64,000 nt of DNA from Ptychodera flava. Its lineage: Eukaryota > Hemichordata > Enteropneusta > Ptychoderidae. The notes below the pieces were generated by a model that did no database searches, was not told the origin of the DNA, and worked only from the letters and a program-made list of their open reading frames with translations. Positions 33,572 to 56,604 of this stretch are shown piece after piece (the stretch's first letter is position 1; every line of letters starts with the position of its first letter). The stretch is taken from NCBI RefSeq assembly GCF_041260155.1, contig NC_091928.1:30923388-30987387 (forward strand), in the 5' to 3' direction. Made by a program: the position numbers and the translations under genes.

Positions 33572-35267
33572 GCCTGTTTTAAATGAAGTTTCGTGTCTAT
33601 CTGAGTGTAAAGAGATCTTAAAACAGAATAAACCCTTAATTACAGGTCCCATCGCTGGCGTATCGCTTGCAGCATTAGCTTCGATTTCTATAGTGGTCGT
33701 ATCAGTAATATTGATATACCGAAGGTAAGTTTAAATCTCTGTCTAGATCCGTGAAACTTATCTTGGAAGCAGAAAAAAAACATTTCATAGAACTAACTCT
33801 TGGTCAGTTCAGATGTTAGCGTTTCTGTCTATGTGATAGTGAAAACAATACACGCACAGTATTGAATACTGTCGAAAGTGTAATGACTGTTGGACATGAT
33901 TTTGGAAGGGCAACGCATGGGTTAATCGATATGATGAACTGTCGCTAATGTAAAGATTTATATTTGCCAGATAAGAAGGATTATGTATGCCATGTAGTAA
34001 CAATTTACATGTTGAAGATGTTTCTTCAACTGATGGAAAGGAAAACATAGTTCTAAATGGACCCAACTCTGATCGATCTTTTATTACTTTGTGACTTTTT
34101 TCTTGTCAACCTATGAAAACATTACAAGTATATTGGTACCTTACATCTATGTATTTTTGCTTTTCAGCAGTTCGATAAGAACCATTTCTATTTCTAATTC
34201 TGAATTGTCTTTCAATGCGTTTGTATGTTGCTTTTGAATTGAATTTTTCCTTTATGTAAGCATCACAGAAATTTATGTGAAAGGCTTCCTAGTATTAGTT
34301 ATTTTGTCAAGAATAAGCCTCATCAATCTCCATATTTAAGATGCAGTCATCGTTTTATGCAAGTATGTTTTTGAACATAGACATTCATAATCTGGACAAT
34401 CATGTTATGCAAATCATCAAATTGACAACTTAATTCTGGGTAAAGACAGTATCGCCCAGCTTTGATTAAAGTACAAGTTTCCTAGAATGGGATTTTAGTA
34501 ACACCGAGAACTCCAGTGACAGTTTGCAATTTGATTGCACCGACATCCCTGATATTTGTACTGTTTCTTCAAAAGGCAGAAAGAGCAGCGAAAAAGTCAC
34601 TAATGTAACGGATTAGATGATAATAAGCACAATGACAACAGCGACAAAAATAAAGGAGACCAAAGCGACTATGTAAATTACATCGCTCGTTGACACTAGC
34701 AACGATTACATAGAATGTATTGTAAAACATGGTCTCTAAGACCCTGGGAATTTCGAAAAAATACGATGCTGTAGAGTGCTGCATTTTAACATTTTAGAGT
34801 TTTGACTTGTCGTAAATCAGATATTATGGAACAGCACATTTCACACTGAATATGCCATCTTGTCCTAATGTGACAGTTTTTATTGCGAATTTAATCGAAA
34901 TATCAATAGTTCCGACAACCTATCCTACAGAATAATTATTTCAAAATGTCCAATCTACGGACTTGAAAGACATTAAAATATTATTTGGTGAGAATACAAG
35001 TTCCTTTATGCATTCACTTGATCGCAACATAGCGTTTCTACATGCAGGCATACTTGGACTACATCAAGAGCTCATTGCAGATTTATCTTCCTTATATGTT
35101 TAATTTCCAGGAAACAACGGGAATCCAGCAGGCGTCACTCCGACAAGAATGTTGACAGAAATGTAAACACTGTATCAGAAGAAGAGTCTAAGAGCAGTAC
35201 ATATCAGGATCTAGATCACAGCCTTTTCAGCGAGAACGTGTACACCATGTTAGAAAGAAACGTTTAA
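21150..35267 (+). CDS. Gene 1: SRCR-WSC-CUB-CCP3 type I receptor with ITAM-like tail
   Basis: Eleven exons: 21150-21237 signal peptide; 25523-25666 and 25985-26149 SRCR; 26397-26675 WSC; 26924-27228 CUB; 28411-28614, 28908-29072 and 29760-29920 CCP1-3; 32009-32032 stem; 33646-33724 TM; 35111-35267 tail with stop TAA at 35265. Joins are phase 1 throughout except TM-tail (phase 2). The ectodomain is a set of cysteine-rich recognition modules, the membrane segment is single, and the 51-residue tail has two YxxL motifs. This points to a cell-surface recognition receptor; the ligand is unknown. The CUB exon is one base short and CCP3 is disrupted, so the copy may be partly decayed, spliced around CCP3, or mis-assembled. 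Intron 1 holds repeat copy c, and later introns hold two LINE ends. Confidence 0.75.
22813..24203 (+). mobile_element. Interspersed repeat, CACGTG-end family, copy c (gene 1 intron 1)
   Basis: Begins TTAGCCCACGTATTCACAC with an internal stem (AGCCCACG/CGTGGGCT), then a GT microsatellite, 'ataactcaaaaacgcctga', and several units with 'catttgcatattt'. It ends near the inverted AACACGTGAGC at 24193-24203. It is absent from the aligned intron of gene 2. Confidence 0.5.
22867..22914. repeat. (GT)n microsatellite
   Basis: GT dinucleotides with one GG interruption, inside repeat copy c. Confidence 0.9.
24880..25280 (+). repeat. Intronic block R2, copy before gene 1 SRCR
   Basis: A block of about 400 bp with landmarks 'aaatatcggta', 'ggtgac(a)cc', 'gatttttattcttta' and 'gaggaaagtttgagcaaaag'. 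The same block precedes the gene 2 SRCR exons (46900-47260). It also precedes the last CCP exon of gene 2 (53040-53470) and of gene 0 (1-130, partial). Confidence 0.6.
25523..25666 (+). CDS. Gene 1 exon 2: SRCR domain, first half
   Basis: Encodes the SRCR opening ERVRLVNGRNRYEGRVEV, then WTPVCQAGWDL and ILCRELG. The acceptor is CGAG and the donor GTAAGA. SRCR domains split over two exons with six cysteines are typical of group A. Confidence 0.85.
25985..26149 (+). CDS. Gene 1 exon 3: SRCR domain, second half
   Basis: Acceptor TTCGTAG, donor GTAAGT. Encodes GRNGAMKFSRDNGALT, then RERILNVDCNQDKTSIIDC and two more cysteines. The DC-x8-DC spacing is the usual SRCR 'V.C.g.E.sl.dC' end. Confidence 0.85.
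26397..26675 (+). CDS. Gene 1 exon 4: WSC domain
   Basis: This 279-bp exon encodes a complete WSC domain: DGYLGCYKD, MTIQSCLDFCRSL, YAGLKLSNECYCG, CTTECEGDESQTCGG. Eight cysteines are in WSC spacing. WSC domains bind carbohydrate in yeast stress sensors and occur next to CUB in Kremen proteins. Acceptor GTGTAG, donor GTAAGA. Confidence 0.9.
26831..26896. repeat. (TA)n microsatellite in gene 1 intron
   Basis: About 66 bp of TA dinucleotides between the WSC and CUB exons. The gene 2 intron has (AG)n in the same interval. Confidence 0.95.
26924..27228 (+). CDS. Gene 1 exon 5: CUB domain (one base short)
   Basis: Encodes CUB text: ACGGAIENCSTIYSPGFPAQ, LNCSW, then PVETAIELKLGFKDTKD and YGDGTGGVFALEFKG. 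A phase 1-1 exon should be a multiple of three (306); this is 305. One base is missing in TGGACATCACA relative to TGGAATATCACA in gene 2, giving a shift after LNCSW. Either a real frameshift or an assembly error. Confidence 0.75.
28411..28614 (+). CDS. Gene 1 exon 6: CCP1
   Basis: An intact 204-bp sushi exon: QHCRQPSALEEEYREKGHF, FCPLQGKNLSIQCITGYSL, ITCLENGSWSNTFPECS. Four or more cysteines and the final W are in place. Acceptor CGATAG, donor GTAGGT. Confidence 0.85.
28908..29072 (+). CDS. Gene 1 exon 7: CCP2
   Basis: An intact 165-bp sushi exon: IDCGDPGNVDNASREATSY, IVNYTCHYGFTGEGSITC, ANGRWTEKPRC. Acceptor TTCAG, donor GTGCAT (weaker than usual). Confidence 0.85.
29760..29920 (+). pseudogene. 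Gene 1 exon 8: degraded CCP3
   Basis: 161 bp instead of 165. It starts well (IDCGDSGFVDNAEREVFSQ, KYKCHDG), but two bases are missing where gene 2 reads GGTTTACTGG, and more are missing near the end. The closing cysteine is out of frame. Splice signals are kept. Its closest match is gene 2 CCP3 (52325-52489). Confidence 0.65.
31300..32000 (+). mobile_element. LINE 3' end (RT C-terminal region), plus strand
   Basis: Decayed text in several frames matches the C-terminal region of CR1/jockey-group LINE reverse transcriptases (LQKRVFAQ, then NSL-type PxYSxxLWNSLP remnants and a final FKSALKHHLL-like stretch). A short 3' UTR follows, ending in 'aataaagcattcattcaaag'. It is 5'-truncated. It ends directly against the acceptor of the gene 1 stem exon at 32009. 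Confidence 0.55.
32009..32032 (+). CDS. Gene 1 exon 9: stem micro-exon
   Basis: A 24-bp exon (phase 1-1, donor GTATGT) encoding NPSGFGA. The 3' half (GGTTTGGTGCAG) matches the 21-bp exons of genes 0 and 2 closely. Its upstream polypyrimidine region is replaced by the LINE 3' end, so splicing strength is uncertain. Confidence 0.5.
32628..33052 (-). mobile_element. L1/Tx1-like LINE 3' end, minus strand
   Basis: On the minus strand the protein text (CDYVQQIWNCIF, then LLTKRYIYYCRFENKLPT) is the typical C-terminal end of L1/Tx1-type LINE ORF2, after the HLFWEC zinc-knuckle region. It finishes in a poly-A tail (T run at 32628-32641 on the plus strand). Possibly extends to about 33200. 5'-truncated and decayed. 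Confidence 0.65.
33451..33569. repeat. (TATC)n microsatellite in gene 1 intron
   Basis: About 120 bp of TATC repeats with rare variants, about 75 bp before the TM exon. Confidence 0.95.
33646..33724 (+). CDS. Gene 1 exon 10: transmembrane segment
   Basis: This 79-bp exon has acceptor TTACAG and donor GTAAGT. It encodes GPIAGVSLAALASIS and IVVVSVILIYRR, one hydrophobic span with a basic end. No charged residue lies within the span, so there is no sign of adaptor pairing through the membrane. Confidence 0.8.
34169..34780 (+). pseudogene. Relic of the long cytoplasmic-tail exon in gene 1
   Basis: The stretch 'cttcaaaaggcagaaagagc' and 'acaatgacaacagcgac' followed by an 'aataaagga(ga)ccaaagcg(a)ctatg' sequence matches the gene 0 tail exon around 3385-3490. 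A possible former acceptor (TTTTCAG) lies at about 34163-34170. It has no long open frame. It shows that gene 1 once carried the same long tail as genes 0 and 2. Confidence 0.5.
35111..35267 (+). CDS. Gene 1 exon 11: short tail with ITAM-like motif
   Basis: Acceptor TTTCCAG; phase 2 entry gives RKQRESSRRHSDKNVDRN, then a 30-residue end with YQDL and YTML separated by nine residues (DHSLFSENV), stop TAA at 35265. YxxL-x(6-12)-YxxL is the relaxed ITAM pattern. The first tyrosine also fits S-x-Y-x-x-L (ITIM-like). The exon is fully open. A signalling role is inferred from the motif only. Confidence 0.7.
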
Positions 35268-36877
35268 ATTTCAGATTTCCAAGCATAAATCAAAATATTA
35301 CCTGAATTTTTTCCTAAACATAGTAGTATTACAAGATAGATGATTGTATACGCACATCATTACCTACTTTTGTTTCAGAAAAATATAATACGTAGAACAG
35401 TTACTGTAGTCTAGCTAAAGGAATGGTAACTTGTATGCAGCATCGCGCCGAGTACCAGAAATTGTCCTGACTCTCTGTTGGCGTACTAGATTGTTGAGCT
35501 GCTCCAGTCACCTTCGGCCATGAAAAGGAGCAATATATAATGTAATATCCATACTTCTTTATTTCCGCCCACGTATTCAAAAGAAGACGCAACTCTCGCG
35601 ACGTAATCCTAGCCGATAAAACTTAACAAACTTCTAGGTTTACAGTACAGAGGTAGACAGTTATTATAGGCAAACCTGGTGGAATGATATTTGAAAAATA
35701 TTAGGCCAAAAATGAAAGCATGTAAGATACCATGATAAGGGGATTGTTCTAACCAGGAAATGACCATGATTGCCCAAAATGCACCCATGTATTTAAATCA
35801 ATAACAGGGCATGATGTGGTTGATTGCAAGACTTTGTTTGGTATTATCTTTATTGCTTTAATGGACGATTTGTTGAAAATGAAATAAGAGAAATAATATT
35901 TCTGTCATGTATTGTTGATTAACCTTTTAGTTGGTTAGCAACAGTAAAACCATATAACATCCTTTAATTGTGTCAACAAAAATGTGGTCTGTCTATCAAA
36001 TACGCACAAGGGAGCTTACAGTCAGTAGTTGCCGTTGAAAAGAAACTCACTCATCACTATCCGTTTAGTACACTATTCAGCTGATATTTTAGAACACTAC
36101 GTCATAATTAAGAAATGGTTTTCTGCCATTATGAAATTATGTGACCCTAATATCGATTTATAGATACACTGTATGTCATTCGCACGCTATATAAGAATGT
36201 TCGCAGAATTCATATTGCAATATACTTAGATGTTAATGAGAGAGAGACAGAGACAGAGAGAGGCAGAGAGAGGCAGAGAGAGGCAGAGAGAGAATTGTTT
36301 TTGAAATGATAAAAAATATGAATTTAACATTTTCGTCATCATCTTCGTAATCGTCGTCGTTGCCATAATTATCATTATCACGAAGTATTTAATCCATTTT
36401 ATGGGCTTTGTACACCTTTTATATTTTGGTACAGACCTCTTGTATTTTGGTGTCATATGAGATATGTAAACCAATTTCACAACTGTTAAAGTGATTTCCG
36501 CAATGAGATAGCTGTGTTTGTGCTTTAAGTACACAGTTAAGTAAAGTCGGCAAATACAATAACTTGCTTGACTATATCGCTAAATAGGTAGTGTCAGTAA
36601 AAGTAAGTAACAATTCACAAGCATAATGAGGAAATCTTCATACCATTTGGAGGTCACGTCGGCCTGTAACACCGGGTTGTCTGCCAATATAGTCCGTGTA
36701 AATGTGTTACAAAGGTATTTAGCGTGACTTTATGCGTCAAAAATATTAATAGTGACTCCCTTGCATTATGTGAATTCAGACATCAATTGCAATACAGTGT
36801 AACCTCACGTTCGAAAAGATTTATGTCATTATTTAATTTAATTGAAAGATTGAAAGATAGCAGGCCGATTTTAATGC

Positions 36878-36879
<2 letters not shown>
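35268..36879. other. Gene 1 3' region and intergenic DNA
   Basis: No further coding exon is seen. It includes GAGAGGCA-type simple repeats (36236-36292). Confidence 0.5.

Positions 36880-36919
<40 letters not shown>
36880..36919. repeat. (TA)n microsatellite, left flank of Penelope-like element
   Basis: About 40 bp of TA. With 38394-38476 it suggests that the element inserted into one TA tract. Confidence 0.95.
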
Positions 36920-36922
<3 letters not shown>

Positions 36923-38389
36923 AGTATATCTCTTGCGTAAATCACTTGATTTTGCGAGAGAATATACTCAAATTTCTGATGAAGTGGTTGATATCATAAT
37001 GCACTCGAGAAAGACCCTCCTTTTTGACGATATAACACCATGGATTAGAAGAGAGAATAAGGATCTATTCGATGTGGCGATGGGCAGCTTCGATGGTGCT
37101 GAAATATGCGAGCTGGTGGGTCTGTATATACTTAACACGCTCGCCAAAAAGTATGATAAGAATCATATCGGCTTATACCGGGATGACGGGCTTGGTGTAC
37201 TCAAAAATATCACGGCCAGCAAGGCGGATAAGATCAAAAAGGAAATCACAAAGATATTTCGTGACATTGGCCTGAAAATCACAATCGAGACAAACCAGAA
37301 GATTACAAACTTCTTGGATGTGACATTTAATCTGAACGACGGCAAGTTCTACCCGTATCGTAAACCGAACGACCAAACAATGTATGTCCATAAGCAGTCT
37401 AATCACCCGCCAACCATTATTAATCACATACCTGACGCAATAAGCAAACGCATCTCAACAATATCTAGTGATAAGGGCATCTTTGATAAATATAAAGGGC
37501 GATACAATACAGCGCTAAAGGAAAGCGGCTACACCGAACAAATTGAATTCACCAGGACCAACCAATCAACGAGGAGAAGCAATAACAGGAAGCGTCATAT
37601 CACACGTGGTTCAACCCCCCTTTCAGCAGAACGTGGAAACTAACATCGGCAGGAAATTTCTCCAACTTGTCGATAAATATTTTCCAAAGGGGTCTAAACT
37701 TCACAAGATCTTCAACAGAAACACAATTAAAGTGAGTTATAGCTGTATGAGGAATATGGCAAGCATAATCAAATCGCACAATAAGAGGGTAATCTCCGGA
37801 GAACAGCGTAAGGACCAACCAGCTGATTGCAATTGCAGGGTTAAGTCGGCATGCCCCTTGAAGGGTAACTGTCAAGTCAAAGGCGTGGTGTACAAGGCCA
37901 ACGTATCAACGGAGGACAACGGAGAGAGGGTTTATATCGGCCTCACTGATAACACCTTCAAGACGCGCTACACTAATCACATGAAGTCGTTCCGCAACGA
38001 GAGATACAAAAACGACACCGAGTTATCAAAATATGTATGGAACTTGAGAAATAAGGGACAAGACTTTGACATTTCATGGTCAATCATTGATAAAGCATTG
38101 AGCTACTCTAACATGAACAAGCGATGTAATCTTTATATATCAGAAAAGCTGCACATTATCAATGCTGACAAATCTACACTGTTAAACAAACGCTCTGAGT
38201 TGGTTTCAAAATGTCGCCACCAAAACAAATATTATTTATCGAATTTTAACACTACCTACAAATAGAATGGTTCGTCCCAATCATATATGTAAGAGTATCG
38301 AGCTAATAATCCTTTCACTCTATCTGAGGATTGCAAGATGCATGAAAATTAAGTAATAGATTTCATTACTTTGTACTTGAAGTATTTTG

Positions 38390-38393
<4 letters not shown>
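36920..38393 (+). mobile_element. 5'-truncated Penelope-like element (RT and GIY-YIG) inside a (TA)n tract
   Basis: Two open frames read in sequence. The first (to 37643) has the late reverse-transcriptase core: FDVAMGSFDGAEICELVG, the catalytic YRDDG box, and a thumb-like region. The second (about 37543-38265) has a cysteine cluster (CNCRVKSACPLKGNC) and a GIY-YIG type endonuclease (VVYKANVST, YIGLTDNTFKTRYTNH). This order is diagnostic for endonuclease-bearing Penelope-like elements. The front half of the RT is missing. It appears broken by about one frame change. TA repeats flank both ends. Confidence 0.85.
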
Positions 38394-38474
<81 letters not shown>

Positions 38475-38476
38475 AA
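38394..38476. repeat. (TA)n microsatellite, right flank of Penelope-like element
   Basis: About 80 bp of TA following the element 3' end. Confidence 0.95.
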
Positions 38477-40125
38477 TATCCCCCGAATTATTGCAAAGAA
38501 TACCTCTAAGTGTGAAAAGATACAGTACTGTTTTGTGACATCAGGAACAACACGCACTATCTTGTTTGGAAGCCTCAATAAAACGATGGATAGCATGTCC
38601 CCACTAGAAGTTATTCATGTCCTGGTCAAGTTAATATAACAGATATGTTTCCAATTTCAATTTTAGAACTACTTTTATAAAGTCGATGTACGTCATATTC
38701 CTGAAATATGTGTCTACCTGCTAAAAATTAACGAGAACCACGGTTTTGGAGATAAACAAATGACATTAAACTGAAGAAGTTTGAACCACAAAATTGTGCC
38801 TTACACGGTTACATTTACCATTAGAATACGAATTACGAAACAATTTACGTTGATCATTACGGAAAGCTCCATTAACTTAGGAATACCCTGCTTCCCTACT
38901 TAGTTATCAAAGGATCAATTTCACAAACCTACCTTTCGTACAATGGCACTACAATGGCACCAGCTGGATTGGGGTGATTAAAAGTCTTCTGTTTGTCACC
39001 CGAGTTGGTCAGACAAAGACCCGGGTTTCAGGTACCATGCAAGTTAATGCAGTCTTTTCCTAATGTATATTTTCAAGTAATCAGTATATCGTAATATTCC
39101 CTAATTATGATAAGTTATGCATATTTTTATTTTTAAAGTGCTTTTATTTATTTTATCATTTAATCTATGATACATGGTAAAAATATGTGTTAGTAGACAT
39201 TTCATATATAACTAAGGACATTTTTATATAAAAAAATTATACCGCTTTTAGCCAGTGCCCTTTTTTGCCTTTTAAGTGAAATTTAAATGCAGCTTCTGTG
39301 AAGACTTCAATATTTCTCTGGACCGTAGCATAATGTTGCAGAGAAACAACTTTCGCCGTGAGATACCATAATAATTTTCCTTTGGCTAATTATACATCAG
39401 ATTTAAATACAATCATATTTACATTTATTTGCAACATGTGCCTAATAAAGAAATTCATATTTTGTCACATTCCTACGTTACTGAGTTTTCCTAGGATTTG
39501 AATATGCTTATTTGAGTTCTGCGTGTACATGTACTCTTATAGTCTGTATATTTATGTATTGAGTATTTCCCTGTCATTTCAGCATTATGTCAATTATTAT
39601 CGCGTGATGAAGCCTAGTTCCTAAACTGATATCATCAACAAAATTAAAAGTCGCATGACAAAAACGTTAGAAAATGTAACACTTCGTTACGGTCGCGTAT
39701 AAGGGTACTAAAACAATAGGACGTTGGTTACTTAATTGTGGCTCAACCAAGCTGAGTAAGTTAGGCTTTGGTTGAGCTGATAGCTGACTCAGTAATATTT
39801 CAATAGGGCTTTCCCAGTAAGATCTATTATGGTAACCTTTTTATTCAGCTAGTAAAAGCCCTTAGAGCGGGCCACCGAAGGCGGCCTCAAACGGCTCACT
39901 GATACGTATATATTACTGCACGACGATAAACATAAAATTCTTGATCGCAGAGTCGGCGCCATTACAATCCGAAAATGCTTGTGAGTGAATCATCGCACCT
40001 CACGACCGTATCTTCAAATATGCTTTACTTTGGTCAAGATTTTTAATTGATAAAGTTATAAAGTTAATGCGATTTAAATTAAAATGCATCAATATTTTGG
40101 ATGAAACAACCGTAATGACTTGTCC
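38477..40125. other. Intergenic DNA without recognisable gene
   Basis: AT-rich. No convincing coding frame, RNA gene or repeat end was found on either strand. Confidence 0.5.
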
Positions 40126-40678
40126 CACAGGGGAAAGAAATCAGTCCCCTGGGGTGGGAGGGCTTTTTTGTGCAACGGTTTACCTTATTTGATTTTATTA
40201 ATTTTGACTGTGATATTTCAAATAAAGAGTTCAACTCCACACCGTCTGACTGCTTTATATATTACCGACAAGTCCTTATCTCCTCTCCAACTTGTGTATA
40301 CACCACTATAATTGCTCCGAAAACATTGCCAACTTGCTAATCCGCTGTCCGTATCAGCGGATTAATTGATTGAGTCAACACCACAGCCGTCCCACACGCA
40401 TTAAAATAAGGATTTTACTACGTGTGGGACGGCTGTGGAGGAGATAAGGACTTGTCGGTAATATATAAAGCAGTCAGGCGGTGTGGAGTCGAAATTTTTA
40501 TTTGAAAACCACAGCCTAAATTATTAAAATTACAAGTAGTTATAAAGAAAGTAGTCAGACGGTTTGGAGTTGAACTCTTTATTTGAAATATTACAGTCAA
40601 ACTTAATAAATCAAATAAGGTAGACCGTTGCACAAAACCTCCCTCCCCACCCGAGGGGACCGATTTCTTTCCCCTGTG
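40126..40678. mobile_element. Fold-back element with nested hairpins
   Basis: The outer arms (CACAGGGGAAAGAAAT at the left, its complement ending 40678) are inverted repeats of roughly 190 bp sharing 'tttcaaataaagagttcaac' and 'taccttatttgatt'. The right arm has an extra partly duplicated piece. Inside are a perfect 18-bp stem (40381-40398 with 40421-40438) and a 10-bp stem (40338-40347 with 40355-40364). No transposase. A fold-back type DNA transposon is the likeliest class. Confidence 0.6.
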
Positions 40679-43223
40679 CTTGTCGATGGTCACCGTCCAA
40701 GCGCAAAGCACGTGGGTACAGGGTAGCGAGGCTCGCTGTGCAAATGGCGTGAAAGCACGCGGAGGAGCCCAGACAACATGTAGACTCGTTCTCTTTAGTT
40801 CCCAATGGGACGCTTCACTTTGCTATACTGCCGTTCTTAGCGTACGCGTTGCCAGAGAGGTCATTAAGTATATGGTGATGAGATCGCCCCGAAATATTTC
40901 TATCACACTAAATAATTATACTACGAACAGTGAACAGTCACTCAATCCAAATCAACGATTGTCTGCGAGAGCTCATAGACTCAGCCCAGTTGTGTGATGT
41001 TGGTATAAAAAGGGAACTGAAAACAAAATTCAGCTTGGCTGCATGAGTTGACGGGAATGTCGAACTTTGGGCGAAGATCAAGTACGGTCAAATAAGCAGC
41101 GAACTGTTGCAAAAAGTAAGATACCATTTCAAGTTCTAGGAATAGTTAATTTTGAACATCGCTTGAAGGCACTGTCTGTTGATAGGAAAGCGACTAGCGT
41201 GTGATTCCTCCAGAATAACTGAGACCACTCTTAATAATTTGAATTGTGAGCAATGTGGGAAAAAAGTGATCTACATAATTGGTTTGAAGGTATAGGGAGG
41301 CTAGACTGAGTTCACAAAATTATTAAATATTTTTTGCCACTAGTCGATTCACATCACAGCAAGAAAATAAAAGTCAATGGAGCAAGAACAGGAACAGAAA
41401 TATGCACAACAAGGATCCCCTGAAAATATAAACACATATTTAACTGTAGGACACATCTGACACTTGCATAAAACTATTGAGCCATTCACTCATCAATCGG
41501 ATCATAGTTTTCGACATACGGGAACATGTAGGGAACCCAGATCTAAAAACAAGGCGTTTCCAAATATTGCTAGTAGATAATCCGATAATTACTTTATTTC
41601 GTGAATTCAGTAAACCTTTTATGAGGTGAAATGACATAACTTGTAATAAAGATATATATTTCATATTAGCGCACGTTCATATTAGTCCAAACAGTATGGA
41701 AATATGACAACGGCGTCGAGTCAGTAAACACAGCTATGAGTAGAGCATGATCCACAAGCCTCACAAATTCCCTGGTGAGAATGGCGGTTGCCAGATCGAG
41801 CCAATAAATGACACAAATAATTTATATGGGGTAAACATTGTCATGAGTGTTGGATAAACTGACGCATTTAAAGAACATAGTTCACATTTAATGGGGATAT
41901 GTTTACATAGCGTGGTACAACAACTTACGGTGTGGGCGTAAGTGGAAGTTCTTGCAATATTTTTATCACCGTGACGATAATGGGTTAAAAAGGCAGAAGT
42001 AATCTATTTCTAGCTAACGTCACTACAAACAAGCTGAGGTTTTCACCACTGCTGTTTAACACATATAGAAAAGGTTAGCTTATGCGTAACAGATATTTTC
42101 CTACAATATATTACAAAAGTATCACCATAAATGACTTATGGCCCTATCACATTATTACAGGAATTGACCGCACCACTAGTAATTAGAATGATTGTAACGT
42201 TTGTCATAAAACTCGTACAATTGTCAAGATCGGCATTCACATGAGTTTTAAATTACAACATCGAATATAAGTCAAATATTACAAGTTTGTCATTGTTTTC
42301 TATGTAAACAAGATAAGGAAATGTTGCCGTTGTTTACTACTGTACCGCTAAAAGAAATTTCAGAAATATCAACGCAGAGTTTCTCTAAATTGGTGACACA
42401 ATCGCTCTTGCCTGTGTCAGTTGTTGATATAAGAATGATAATTACAGAAATATAAAGTCAACATAGTCCCGTCAGTATAAATCTAAAATGCGTTTCAGAA
42501 TAAACCAAATGTGATTGTCAGAGACGAACACTTCAGGTCAGCTGGCCCAAGACCTACATCACGTGTAACGCGAGCGAAAAAAAAGATATAGTGAAAACTA
42601 TCGGTAACAAATTACACCGATTTAAAAACATAATCAAGTAAGAAATGCTAAGTGATGTCCGAGTACCCACATGCGAAATCTTAAACATCAATTTTACAGT
42701 CTTCATAGGAAGTATAACTTTATACTATGGGGGTGGGGGCAGTGTTTATTGACGACTGTTGAGTGGAAGCTACTCCTTTGGTGCTTATTCTAGCCTCAAC
42801 CTGGCCACAGTCAGATTAACGGACCAGGACTTATAGCTTATGACCTAAGCACAGGTTCAGGATACGATAGTTTCTGCAGTTTACCAACTTGGTACACACA
42901 ATGACTGGTCACACATTTGTAGCAGCTTATATATTTCTAGTAGGAACTCTCTGTAGCCACCAAAATTGTCTGATTTCTGCGGCCGCCAAAATACTGTAGT
43001 GATCTATGGCACAGTAAAGAGAACTGAAGGAGAAGAATTCACGAAATGTACATTTGTTCCTGCATACATCTCATGCTGACATTGTTGTATGACTCACAGT
43101 TGTATGACTCTATCACATGTGCGGTTCGAACCTTGCTTTACATGTTTTGAATTTACCTGTCAGTGTGTAAATATCCCTTTTATTGAAACAAAAAAAACCG
43201 ACAAAAACGTGCGTGAAGTCGAC
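40679..43223. other. Intergenic DNA upstream of gene 2
   Basis: No convincing gene is seen. Open frames are short and lack domain text. Confidence 0.5.
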
Positions 43224-43388
43224 TGATTTATAAGGCGGAGTAAAAATGCAATGTAACCTTTATCCTATTACGTATTTCCGGTCACCTGGTTAGCTTTATC
43301 GTTGACTTATTTACACATTCCTATAGTCTTGTCTGAAGTACAGCTTATTCAGTTCTTCTAACGGATTCTGAATTTTGCTCTTTGGACA
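43224..43388 (+). promoter_or_regulatory. Gene 2 promoter and 5' UTR block
   Basis: Near-identical to the block before gene 1 (20966-21149) from TGATTTATAAGG through ATTACGTATTTCCGG and 'cttgtctgaagtacagctt'. Upstream of TGATTTATAAGG the two loci differ completely. Confidence 0.55.

Positions 43389-56604
<13,216 letters not shown>

Noticed and set aside
16625-35267. The orphan first exon as an alternative promoter of gene 1.
   Set aside because: The family donor is mutated and the nearby GTAAGC gives the wrong phase for the SRCR exon; kept only as a relic.
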